A stretch of DNA of 17,582 bases from NCBI GenBank assembly GCA_046734455.1, contig JBKPRJ010000003.1, positions 1-17,582 of the forward strand, written 5' to 3'. A program made the translations under genes and the position numbers. Shown one piece after another: positions 6,855 to 15,495 of the stretch. Below the pieces are notes generated by a model, which did not search any database, was not told where the DNA came from, and saw only the letters and a program-made list of their open reading frames with translations. Within the stretch, counting starts at the first letter, position 1, and each line of letters starts with the position of its first letter. Origin of the DNA: DATEOR01 sp046734455 (GTDB taxonomy: Bacteria > Actinomycetota > Thermoleophilia > Gaiellales > Gaiellaceae).

Positions 6855-6860
6855 AGTATC
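6855..6860 (-). promoter_or_regulatory. Putative -10 box GATACT for the metallopeptidase gene
   Basis: GATACT on the minus strand ends six bases before the ATG, the same distance as in the other first-of-transcript genes here. The first base is G instead of T, so this is a weaker match. It lies in the 38-bp gap after the phosphatase gene. A GGAG in the same gap is too far from the ATG, about 12 nt, to be a good ribosome site. Confidence 0.35.
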
Positions 6861-6886
6861 TCCGGCCCCCGGTATCCGCCAAACGC

Positions 6887-7597
6887 TTACAACGTCGCCA
6901 GGAGCGATGCCAGCTGCGCGGGCCCGTGGACAACGAGATCGGCGACTGCGGGAAGCTTGGCGGGCCCCTCCTCGGACTCGACGGCCACGCGGACGGCGTG
7001 ATCGAGCCCAGCGCGCGTGAGGCCCTCAAAGGCGTCGAGGTCCGTCGTGTCGTCTCCGGCGTACAGACCGTTGCGCGCAGCGACGGAGGCGAGAAGCGCG
7101 CTCACGGCCGTGCCCTTGTTTGCCGCGAGCGGCGGCCTGATCTCGAGCACCTTGCGGCCCCAACGAGGGTCGAGCCCCTCGGCCCGCGCTCTCTCTGCGA
7201 TCTCTTCCAGCCTCGCTCTCGCCGCCTCCTCGTCCTCCGCACCGCGATAGTGGTAGGAGAGCGAGAGCCCCTTGTCCTCGACGGGAAGGGCGATGGAGTC
7301 CCTGAACGCGGCGATCCGGTCGGTCAGCTCGGCGGCGTGCGGGTCGAGCTCGAGACCGTGGTTTCCGACGTAGCGGATGCCCTCGACGCCGACGAGGGAC
7401 TCGGTCTCCTCACCGGCCCGGCCGCTGATGCAAGCCACGAGCAGATAGTCGGCTGCCAGCCGGGCCAGCTCTGCCTTGGTCTCGGCGGGGACGAAGGCCA
7501 GGTCCGGCCGCGGGGCGATGGGTGCGAGCGTGCCGTCGACGTCGAAGAGGAGCGCAGACTCCCAGGGAGCCTCGCGCAGAGGGGCCAGCAGATCCAC
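6887..7597 (-). CDS. otsB: Trehalose-6-phosphate phosphatase
   Basis: This HAD-superfamily enzyme dephosphorylates trehalose-6-phosphate to trehalose, a compatible solute and stress protectant. The 236-residue product has HAD motif I LLFDVDGTLAPIAPRP with nucleophile Asp19 and acid/base Asp21, motif II in CISGR, the trehalose-phosphatase signature YVGNHGLEL, KVLEIRPPLAANKGTAV with the motif III lysine, and motif IV GLYAGDDTTDLDAF. These are characteristic of OtsB and not of generic HAD phosphatases. The start is GTG at 7597, which gives the family N-terminus and follows TATCCT by six bases. No OtsA synthase gene lies in the window, so the trehalose-6-phosphate supply must be encoded elsewhere. 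It is divergent from the TauE/SafE genes across 17 bp. Confidence 0.92.
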   Translation of the reverse strand: MDLLAPLREAPWESALLFDVDGTLAPIAPRPDLAFVPAETKAELARLAADYLLVACISGRAGEETESLVGVEGIRYVGNHGLELDPHAAELTDRIAAFRDSIALPVEDKGLSLSYHYRGAEDEEAARARLEEIAERARAEGLDPRWGRKVLEIRPPLAANKGTAVSALLASVAARNGLYAGDDTTDLDAFEGLTRAGLDHAVRVAVESEEGPAKLPAVADLVVHGPAQLASLLATL

Positions 7598-7614
7598 CGC
7601 ACTAGGATACGAGC
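7598..7614. promoter_or_regulatory. 17-bp bidirectional promoter with a shared symmetric -10 box (otsB / tauE-like)
   Basis: The 7-bp sequence TAGGATA at 7603-7609 reads as TAGGAT on the + strand (7603-7608) and TATCCT on the - strand (7609-7604). Each hexamer ends exactly six bases before a GTG start codon on its own strand, at 7615 and 7597. Both transcripts would thus be leaderless and would start 18 bp apart. Polymerases could not occupy both directions at once, so the two genes should compete for one site. No -35 boxes could be recognised. Confidence 0.55.
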
Positions 7615-7983
7615 GTGAGCTCGACGGTTCGCCCGGTCGCCGCGTTGCCCGCGATCGGGCTCACGGCCGGGTTCTTCAGCGCGCTCTTCGGCGTCGGCGG
7701 CGGGATCGTCGTCGTCCCGCTTCTCATCCTCGTCCTCGGCTACTCGACCCGCTGGGCGACGGGAACCTCGCTCGCCGCGATTGGCCTCACAGCCCTTTTC
7801 GGCATGACCGCGTACGGCGTGCTCGGCGAGGTGAGCTGGTCCGACGCGGCGCTCGTGGGCTTCCCGGCGGTGGTCGGCGTGCTCCTCGGCACTTGGGCCC
7901 AGCAACGGGTGCCGACCCGCGTCCTCACCCTGCTCCTCAGCGCCTTGCTCGTCGCCGTCGCGGTGAGGCTCTTCATCGGATGA
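7615..7983 (+). CDS. Half-length TauE/SafE family permease, first subunit
   Basis: TauE/SafE proteins are membrane permeases for sulfite, sulfoacetate or other organic anions. They normally have about 250 residues and two homologous halves. This product has only 122 residues and carries one half: an N-terminal helix containing GFFSALFGVGGGIVVVPLL with the family GVGGG motif, then TGTSLAAIGLTALFGM, WSDAALVGFPAVVGVLLGTW and a final hydrophobic helix LLLSALLVAVAVRLFIG, in all about four membrane segments. The stop overlaps the start of the second half gene by four bases (ATGA), and the two proteins are similar along their length, so they probably assemble as a heterodimer. GTG at 7615 follows TAGGAT by six bases. 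Substrate unknown. Confidence 0.85.
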   Translation: MSSTVRPVAALPAIGLTAGFFSALFGVGGGIVVVPLLILVLGYSTRWATGTSLAAIGLTALFGMTAYGVLGEVSWSDAALVGFPAVVGVLLGTWAQQRVPTRVLTLLLSALLVAVAVRLFIG

Positions 7984-8342
7984 CCGTCGTCTACGCCCTC
8001 GTGCTCGGTTTCACCGCCGGCGTCCTTTCGGGAATGTTCGGCGTCGGTGGCGGGATTCTCTTCGTCCCGACCCTCTCGCTCGTGGTCGGCCTGTCGCATC
8101 TGTCGGCCGAAGCCACCTCGCTGGCCGCGATCATCCCGGTCGTCGCCGTGGGCGCATGGCAGCAGAACCGCTACGGCAATGTGCGCTGGCGCCCTGCCCT
8201 CGTGATCGGGGCGACATCGGCCGCGGGGGTCGTCGCAGGGGTTGCGCTCGCGACGTGGCTCTCGGACGGCACGCTCGAGAGGCTCTTCGGCTGCCTGCTC
8301 CTCATCGTGGCCGCGCGGCTGGCCTGGTCGGCGCGCCACTAG
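7980..8342 (+). CDS. Half-length TauE/SafE family permease, second subunit
   Basis: This is the second half-size permease, 120 residues, with the same pattern as its neighbour: GFTAGVLSGMFGVGGGILFVPTL near the N-terminus, EATSLAAIIPVVAVGA, then VRWRPALVIGATSAAGVVAGVAL and the last helix LFGCLLLIVAARLAW. About four transmembrane segments are expected. The ATG at 7980 overlaps the upstream stop (ATGA) and a GAGG lies 12 bases upstream, so translation is probably coupled. The frame between the two genes is -1 relative to the first, with intact stop and start codons, so this is either a genuine two-gene arrangement or an old split of one 250-residue gene; the clean start and helix boundaries argue against a recent frameshift. 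Confidence 0.85.
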   Translation: MTVVYALVLGFTAGVLSGMFGVGGGILFVPTLSLVVGLSHLSAEATSLAAIIPVVAVGAWQQNRYGNVRWRPALVIGATSAAGVVAGVALATWLSDGTLERLFGCLLLIVAARLAWSARH

Positions 8343-8345
8343 ACT
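8340..8345 (+). promoter_or_regulatory. Putative -10 box TAGACT overlapping the stop codon of the upstream permease gene
   Basis: TAGACT ends six bases before the ATG at 8352. Its first three bases are the TAG stop of the second permease gene. If real, the downstream gene has its own leaderless transcript although it lies only 9 bp from the gene before it. Confidence 0.45.
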
Positions 8346-8351
8346 TTGGCC

Positions 8352-8738
8352 ATGGCCGAGGAAGATTTCTGGCTTCCTCTCGTCGACGAGCCCATCGGAG
8401 AGCTCGTCTCGCGCCTGCAGGCAGAGGATGCCGAGATCTCCGCGCTCGCCGACTCCCCGCGGCGCCAGCTCGCCTTCCGGACCTTCGCGTACGTGCGCGC
8501 AGGCATCCTGCTCGGATCGCTGCTCGTCGACCACGACGTGACGAATGAGGGCTCACGCACGTGGATCGACGAGCTTCTTGCGGACCCGGTGCACCGGAAG
8601 GCCGTCGAGGACGAGATTCGCGCGGTCGCCCGCGACGTCGCCGCCGACCCGGCGCTCGCCGACGAGGCTCCGTTCGGGCCAGACGAAGCCGCCCGCGAAC
8701 GTTTCCGCGCGTTCGCCCGCGGCCTCGATAGCGCTTAG
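8352..8738 (+). CDS. Conserved-looking hypothetical protein, 128 residues
   Basis: I do not recognise the family. The product is soluble and acidic, with no signal peptide or membrane helix, and looks mostly helical. It begins MAEEDFWLPLVDEPIGELV and includes ADSPRRQLAFRTFAYVRAGILLGSLL, the middle segment EGSRTWIDELLADPVHRKAVEDEI and a charged, alanine-rich tail. Its codon usage has the strong G/C third-position bias of its neighbours, which supports a real gene. I chose ATG at 8352 over a TTG two codons earlier because TAGACT lies exactly six bases before the ATG. The stop TAG shares bases with the stop of the converging acetyl-CoA synthetase gene (TTAG at 8735-8738). Confidence 0.75.
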   Translation: MAEEDFWLPLVDEPIGELVSRLQAEDAEISALADSPRRQLAFRTFAYVRAGILLGSLLVDHDVTNEGSRTWIDELLADPVHRKAVEDEIRAVARDVAADPALADEAPFGPDEAARERFRAFARGLDSA

Positions 8739-10711
8739 TCGGTCCTGCCGAGCGCCGAGTCGGCCTTGTGCTTCAGGTCGTCGACGACCGCTGCGTCGCG
8801 GAGGGTCGTCGTGTCTCCGAGCTCGTGGCCCTCGGCGATGTCCTTCAAGAGCCGGCGCATGATCTTCCCCGAGCGCGTCTTCGGCAGGTCATCGCCGAAG
8901 AGGACGGCCGCCGGCCGGGCGATCTTGCCGATCTTCGCGGCGACGAACTGCCGTAGCTCTTCCGCAAGCTCGCCCGACGGCTCGTAGCCGCTCTTGAGGA
9001 GGACGAAGCAGACGATGCGCTGCCCGCGCTCGGGGTCGGTGGCGCCGCAGGTCGCCGCTTCGGCGACTGCCTCGTGCTCGACCAGCGTCGATTCGATCTC
9101 CGTCGTCGAGAGGCGGTGCCCCGCGACGTTGATCACGTCGTCGATCCGGCCCATCAGCCAGAAGTAGCCGTCTGCGTCCTGCTTGGCCCCGTCCCCGGTG
9201 AAGTACGTCTCCGGGCCGTACTTCGAGAAGTAGTTCTCGACGTAGCGCTCGTCGTCTTCCCAGAGCGTGCGGAACATCCCCGGCCACGGGTGCTTCATGG
9301 TGAGGAAGCCGCCCTGGCCTTGCGGGACCGGCTCGCCCTGCTCGTCGAGAATCGCCGGCTTGATCCCGGGGAACGGAATCGTTGCGGACCCCGGCTTGAG
9401 GGTCGTCAGCCCGGGGAGCGGGGTGATGAGGATGCCGCCGGTCTCCGTCTGCCACCAGGTGTCCACGACGGGACACCGCTCCTGTCCGATCACCTTCCAG
9501 TACCAGACCCAGGCCTCGGGGTTGATCGGCTCGCCGACGGTGCCGAGGAGACGGAGCGACGAGAGGTCGTGGGCGGCCGGATACTCCTCGCCCATCTTCA
9601 CGAAGGAGCGGATGAGGGTCGGTGCCGTGTAGTACGAGTCGACCCTGTAGCGCTCGACGATCTCCCAGTGGCGGTCCCAGTCGGGATAGGCGGGGTCGCC
9701 TTCGTAGAGGACGCTCGTCGTCCCGTTCGCAAGCGGCCCGTAGACGATGTAGCTGTGGCCGGTGACCCAGCCGACGTCGGCTGCGCACCACCAGATCGTG
9801 TCGTGGTGGATGTCGAAGATCCACTTGTGGGTCACGGCGCAGTGGAGGAGGTAGCCCGCGCTCGTGTGCTGGACCCCCTTCGGCTTCGCCGTCGTCCCGG
9901 AGGTGTGCAGGAGGTAGAGCGTGTCCTCGGCACCCATGCGCTCGGGCTCGCACTCGTCGGACTCGCCGTCGACGACGTCGTGCCACCACAGGTCGCGCTG
10001 GTCGTTCCACCGGACGTCATCTCCCGTGCGGCGGAAGACGACGAGGCGCTCGACGCTCGGCGCCGCATCCGCCGCCGCATCCGCGTTCGCCTTGAGCGGC
10101 ACCTTGCCGCCCTTGCGCCAGCCCTCGTCCTGCGTGATGAGGAGCTTTGCGCCGGAGTCGCGCAGCCGCTCGGCCAGTGACTCCGACGAGAACCCGCCGA
10201 AGACCACGACGTGCGGGGCGCCGATGCGCGCGCAGGCGAGCATGGCGATCGGCAGCTCCGGGACCATGCCCATGTAGATGCCGACGCGATCGCCCTTCGA
10301 GACGCCGAGCTTGCGGAGGGCGTTCGCCAGCCGGGACACCTCCGCCAGCATGTCCGCGTACGTCAGGTCGGCGCTCTCCCCCTCGGGCTCACCGACCCAG
10401 TGGTAGGCGACACGGTCGCCCTTTCCGGCCTCGACGTGGCGGTCGAGGCAGTTCCAGGCGACGTTCAGCTCCCCGTCGGCGAACCACGTGCAGTGCGGAG
10501 GATCCCAGTCGAGCCCCTTCGTCGGCTCCTTGAACCAGGTGAGGAACTCGCCCGCGAGGTCGCGCCAGAACCCCTCGGGATCCTCCTCGGCGCGCCTGTA
10601 GACCTCCTCGTCGTTGACGATCGCGCCGGCGGCGAACTCCTCCGGCGGCGGAAAGGTTCGCTGCTCGTCGAGCAGCGCCTCGATTGCGGCTTGTGTGCTC
10701 TCGGTCTCCAT
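8735..10711 (-). CDS. acs: Acetyl-CoA synthetase (AMP-forming)
   Basis: Activates acetate to acetyl-CoA through an acetyl-AMP intermediate, feeding acetate into central metabolism. The 658 residues match the usual 650. The N-terminal ACS domain includes FWRDLAGEFLTWFKEP, CTWFADGELNVAWNCLDRH and HVVVFGGFSSESLAERL. The adenylate-forming core follows: the phosphate-binding loop TSGTTAKPKGVQHT (with Ala where many enzymes have Gly), WWCAADVGWVTGHSYIVYGPL, DTWWQTETGGILITPLPG, YFTGDGAKQDADGYFWLMGR, and the C-terminal KTRSGKIMRRLL with catalytic Lys616. That lysine motif is the target of reversible acetylation in other Acs proteins, so such control is likely but not shown. ATG at 10711 gives the family N-terminus and follows TATTTT by six bases. 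The frame stays open 192 bases further upstream without similarity. Confidence 0.96.
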   Translation of the reverse strand: METESTQAAIEALLDEQRTFPPPEEFAAGAIVNDEEVYRRAEEDPEGFWRDLAGEFLTWFKEPTKGLDWDPPHCTWFADGELNVAWNCLDRHVEAGKGDRVAYHWVGEPEGESADLTYADMLAEVSRLANALRKLGVSKGDRVGIYMGMVPELPIAMLACARIGAPHVVVFGGFSSESLAERLRDSGAKLLITQDEGWRKGGKVPLKANADAAADAAPSVERLVVFRRTGDDVRWNDQRDLWWHDVVDGESDECEPERMGAEDTLYLLHTSGTTAKPKGVQHTSAGYLLHCAVTHKWIFDIHHDTIWWCAADVGWVTGHSYIVYGPLANGTTSVLYEGDPAYPDWDRHWEIVERYRVDSYYTAPTLIRSFVKMGEEYPAAHDLSSLRLLGTVGEPINPEAWVWYWKVIGQERCPVVDTWWQTETGGILITPLPGLTTLKPGSATIPFPGIKPAILDEQGEPVPQGQGGFLTMKHPWPGMFRTLWEDDERYVENYFSKYGPETYFTGDGAKQDADGYFWLMGRIDDVINVAGHRLSTTEIESTLVEHEAVAEAATCGATDPERGQRIVCFVLLKSGYEPSGELAEELRQFVAAKIGKIARPAAVLFGDDLPKTRSGKIMRRLLKDIAEGHELGDTTTLRDAAVVDDLKHKADSALGRTD

Positions 10712-10717
10712 GCGAAC

Positions 10718-10723
10718 AAAATA
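10718..10723 (-). promoter_or_regulatory. Putative -10 box TATTTT for leaderless acs transcript
   Basis: TATTTT on the minus strand ends six bases before the acs ATG. It is the most AT-rich spot in the 56-bp gap between acs and the divergent peptidase gene. No Shine-Dalgarno sequence precedes the ATG. Confidence 0.55.
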
Positions 10724-10755
10724 TGACCGATGGCCAACCGAGCCGCTTCCGGCGC

Positions 10756-10761
10756 TAACCT
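10756..10761 (+). promoter_or_regulatory. Putative -10 box TAACCT for leaderless M23 peptidase transcript
   Basis: TAACCT ends six bases before the GTG start at 10768. It lies 32 bp from the acs -10 box on the other strand, so the upstream parts of the two promoters overlap. Confidence 0.45.
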
Positions 10762-10767
10762 CCAGTC

Positions 10768-12201
10768 GTGCGCTTGCGGGTCGTCCTAGGGGTTCTTCTT
10801 CTCCTCGCACTCGTCTCGGTCGGCTCCTCGGGGGCCGTGGCCGTATCGCCTGCCGCCTCCGCGAGCGCCTTTGGCGTGCGCGTGGTCGTGCCCGGGAAGA
10901 CACCGGCCGCGGCAGGATCGATCTCGGCGCCGCCGCAGTCGGCAGCCTCCGTCGTCAGCTGGTCCTACGGTGACGGTGCCGTCACGACCGGCGCGATCAC
11001 AGGTGGCGCGAACGGGACTGTGAACGACGACCGCGCGCTCGGCCGCGCCGTCGTCAAGGTCGGCTCCGTCTCGCTCTTCGGGGGAGAGGTGACCGCAGAC
11101 GCCGTCACGCTCAAGTCCGTTTCCCGCGCATCGCCCACGAGCGCGAGCGGGGATCTCTCAAGATCCAGCGTCTCGAACCTCGTCGTCCTCGGATCGAGCG
11201 TCACGGCCACGCCCAACGCGAAGATCGCACTCGGCGATTGGGGATACGCCATCGCGCTCGAGCAGGCGGTGACGGATCAAAACTCGAGCCTGCGCCGGGG
11301 CCATCGCGGCTTCGTCGTTGGGCTCCACGTCCACCTGACCGCGGCGCACGGCGGCCTTCCGGCGGGCACGGAGATCTTCGTCGGGTACGCCGAGGCCGCT
11401 GCGACTGCCGCGAAGGCGGTCGCTCCGCCTCCCCCGAGCCAGCCTCCGACGACCCCTTCGCCCAGCCACCATCATCACGAGCCGGCGCCGCCGCCTCCGG
11501 TCGGTACGCCGGCGACGCCCCCTCCGGTCCAGAGCACGCCGACGGGGGTTCACCCGCACCTCACGGACGGCGGCTACGTCTTCCCGGTGTACGGGCCGGC
11601 CTCGTTCTCTGACGACTTCGGTGCCGGGCGGGCCGACACCGGCTGGCATCACGGCAACGACGTCTTCGCGCCGCTCGGGGCCCCCGTCCTTGCGGTCACG
11701 GACGGAACGCTCTTCCTCGTCGGCTGGAACACGATCGGCGGGAACCGCTTCTGGCTACGGGACCTGCAGGGGAACGAGTTCTACTTCGCGCACCTCTCCG
11801 CGTTCACGCCTCTCGCGCGCGACGGAGCTCAGGTCAAGGCCGGCGACGTGATCGGCTTCGTCGGCGCAACGGGAGACGCGGTGGGGACGCCGACCCATCT
11901 CCACTTCGAGATCCACCCTGCCGCACTGCTCGGCATGGGCTACGACGGCGTCATCGACCCGTATCCCTACCTACTCGCCTGGCAGCGCCTGGACGATGCG
12001 AGCTTCGACGCCACGGGTTGGACGCCGCCGGGTCAAAAGGCGCCGCCGCCCGCAGCGGTTCTGCTGCAGGCGGACGACATCTCGTCGTTCTCAGGTCTCG
12101 ACTCGGCGGGATTCGAGGGCGCGCTCACGGATGAGCCGCTCTTCGGAGAAGGCCCGCCGGGGCCGAAGATCGTCTACGCCGCGCCGGGCTTCGGAAACTA
12201 G
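10768..12201 (+). CDS. Secreted M23 family metallopeptidase with N-terminal choice-of-anchor-like domain
   Basis: M23 (LytM/lysostaphin) peptidases cut peptide cross-links in cell-wall peptidoglycan. The 477-residue product starts with a signal peptide (MRLRVVLGVLLLLALVSVG, cleavage probably near the following alanines). Residues of roughly 40-210 form a beta-rich, Gly/Ser/Thr-rich domain with segments such as SNLVVLGSSVTATPNAKIAL, GYAIALEQAV and LPAGTEIFVGYAEA, which resembles from memory the secreted choice-of-anchor P type. A proline-rich linker with a four-histidine run (SPSHHHHEPAPPPP) follows. The peptidase domain has the zinc motifs WHHGND (His294 and Asp298) and THLHFEIHP (His377 and His379), so it looks catalytically complete. 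About 80 C-terminal residues have no recognised domain. GTG at 10768 follows TAACCT by six bases. The stop shares the CTAG at 12198-12201 with the converging gene. Confidence 0.9.
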   Translation: MRLRVVLGVLLLLALVSVGSSGAVAVSPAASASAFGVRVVVPGKTPAAAGSISAPPQSAASVVSWSYGDGAVTTGAITGGANGTVNDDRALGRAVVKVGSVSLFGGEVTADAVTLKSVSRASPTSASGDLSRSSVSNLVVLGSSVTATPNAKIALGDWGYAIALEQAVTDQNSSLRRGHRGFVVGLHVHLTAAHGGLPAGTEIFVGYAEAAATAAKAVAPPPPSQPPTTPSPSHHHHEPAPPPPVGTPATPPPVQSTPTGVHPHLTDGGYVFPVYGPASFSDDFGAGRADTGWHHGNDVFAPLGAPVLAVTDGTLFLVGWNTIGGNRFWLRDLQGNEFYFAHLSAFTPLARDGAQVKAGDVIGFVGATGDAVGTPTHLHFEIHPAALLGMGYDGVIDPYPYLLAWQRLDDASFDATGWTPPGQKAPPPAAVLLQADDISSFSGLDSAGFEGALTDEPLFGEGPPGPKIVYAAPGFGN

Positions 12202-12626
12202 CCGGCGCCGCCGTTGCCCTCGGAGGGCACTGAATCGAAGGGCTGCTCGGGCCCGAAGAGCTTGTCCTTGAGCCAGCGGCGCGTGTCGGGGCCGGTGGCC
12301 GGGTTGAAGAGGACGCCGAGTGCGATTCCGGCCACGAGCAGCGTGACGTTGCGGCCCGCGTGGGATTGCTTGCCCTGGGCCCGCTCGCCGGCCCTCCGCA
12401 GCTCCTCGACGGCCTTCCTGAGCTCGTCCTGGATGTCCTTGTCGCGCGCGACCTTGAACGCCATCCCCGTGGTCCCGCGGTCGCCGAGCAGTTCGTCGTA
12501 GATCTTCCGAGCCGACACGTACGCCTTCTTGACGTGATCGTGCAGCTCCTCGTCCTGAGCGAGGCGCTCGACATACGGCCGAGCTGTGTCGACCGCGTCG
12601 CCCACCATGTCCTTTGCCTTCGCCAT
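12198..12626 (-). CDS. YtxH-like membrane-anchored stress protein (hypothetical)
   Basis: A 142-residue protein with a long charged N-terminal helix region (VERLAQDEELHDHVKKAYV, then DELRKAVEELRRAGERAQG) and one predicted membrane segment, NVTLLVAGIALGVLFNP at about residues 94-110. The segment ALGVLFNPATGPDTRRWLKD resembles the YtxH signature, in which a glycine-rich helix is followed by AP..G..TR..L. YtxH proteins are general-stress proteins of unknown mechanism; the similarity is short and the call is tentative. ATG at 12626 is preceded by AAAGGA at an 8-base spacing, unlike most genes here. A GTG at 12665 would add 13 residues but has no supporting signal. It lies 41 bp after lon on the same strand, so it is probably the third gene of the hsp20-lon unit. 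Confidence 0.7.
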   Translation of the reverse strand: MAKAKDMVGDAVDTARPYVERLAQDEELHDHVKKAYVSARKIYDELLGDRGTTGMAFKVARDKDIQDELRKAVEELRRAGERAQGKQSHAGRNVTLLVAGIALGVLFNPATGPDTRRWLKDKLFGPEQPFDSVPSEGNGGAG

Positions 12627-12634
12627 CAGTTCGA

Positions 12635-12640
12635 TCCTTT
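12635..12640 (-). promoter_or_regulatory. Ribosome binding site AAAGGA that decides the start of the YtxH-like gene
   Basis: AAAGGA lies eight bases before the ATG at 12626 on the minus strand. This favours the ATG over the upstream GTG at 12665. A TAGTGT hexamer (12667-12662) just after the lon stop codon could be a secondary -10 box that would give a leader of about 29 nt. Confidence 0.5.
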
Positions 12641-12667
12641 CGTCTCTAGGTCGTCCTTGGGACACTA

Positions 12668-15045
<2,378 letters not shown>

Positions 15046-15049
<4 letters not shown>

Positions 15050-15480
15050 GCGTCCTCCGTCGACTGGATGGTCACGCGAACCGGCTTGGGAGCCTTGTGC
15101 GCGAGCGGCAGGTGAATGGAGAGAAGGCCGTTCTCGTAGGTAGCGCTCGCCGCTTCCGAGTCGACGGTCTCGTTCAGCTGCACGCGGCGCTCGAAGATCC
15201 CGTAGTCGATCTCGATGTGCTGGTAGAAGCGATTTCCCGCCGGTCGCGCGCGGCGTCCACGCACGACGAGCACGCCCTCCACGACGGCGGCGTCGACCTC
15301 GTCCGGATCGATCCCGGCCAACTCGACGACGACGGTGATCGCGGGCGGTTCCTCTGTGCGGTACACGTCCAGGGCAGGGCGAAATCCGGCTCGCCGTGCG
15401 ACGAGCCTGGGCACCTGGCAGAGGTCGGCGAAGAGCTCTTCCATCTCCGACTTCATGCGGTCGATCTCCCTGCGGGTCAT
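15046..15480 (-). CDS. hsp20: Small heat-shock protein (Hsp20 / alpha-crystallin family)
   Basis: An ATP-independent holdase that binds unfolding proteins and hands them to chaperones or proteases. The 144-residue product has an N-terminal helix (MTRREIDRMKSEMEELFAD) and an alpha-crystallin domain with PALDVYRTEEPPAITVVVEL, AGIDPDEVDAAVVEGVLVVRG, YGIFERRVQLNETVDSEAAS and the signature ATYENGLLSIHLPL, ending in a short tail. It is the first gene of a unit with lon, which makes sense because both act on misfolded proteins. ATG at 15480 follows TACGAT by six bases. No HspR-type (HAIR) or CIRCE inverted repeat was seen around the start, so heat-shock control, if any, works in another way. Confidence 0.93.
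15054..15058 (-). promoter_or_regulatory. Ribosome binding site GGAGG of lon, inside hsp20
   Basis: GGAGG on the minus strand lies four bases before the lon ATG and within the last codons of hsp20. This is the strongest Shine-Dalgarno sequence noticed in the window and belongs to an operon-internal gene. Confidence 0.6.
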
Positions 15481-15495
15481 GAGACAATCGTACCG
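15481..15495. promoter_or_regulatory. 15-bp divergent promoter region (hsp20 / small membrane protein)
   Basis: Two ATG start codons face away from each other across 15 bp. On the - strand TACGAT (15492-15487) ends six bases before the hsp20 ATG. On the + strand GACAAT (15483-15488) ends seven bases before the ATG at 15496; it matches the TATAAT consensus at four of six positions but lacks the first T. Both -35 regions would lie inside the coding sequence of the opposite gene. Confidence 0.4.

Noticed and set aside
5901..7001. 366-codon plus-strand open frame opposite the zinc metallopeptidase
   Set aside because: The minus strand encodes a complete peptidase with HEYGH and a family C-terminus; the plus frame has only Leu/Val/Arg-rich shadow sequence.
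12627..12665. GTG at 12665 as the start of the YtxH-like gene
   Set aside because: No -10 box or ribosome site fits it, whereas AAAGGA precedes the ATG at 12626 by eight bases.
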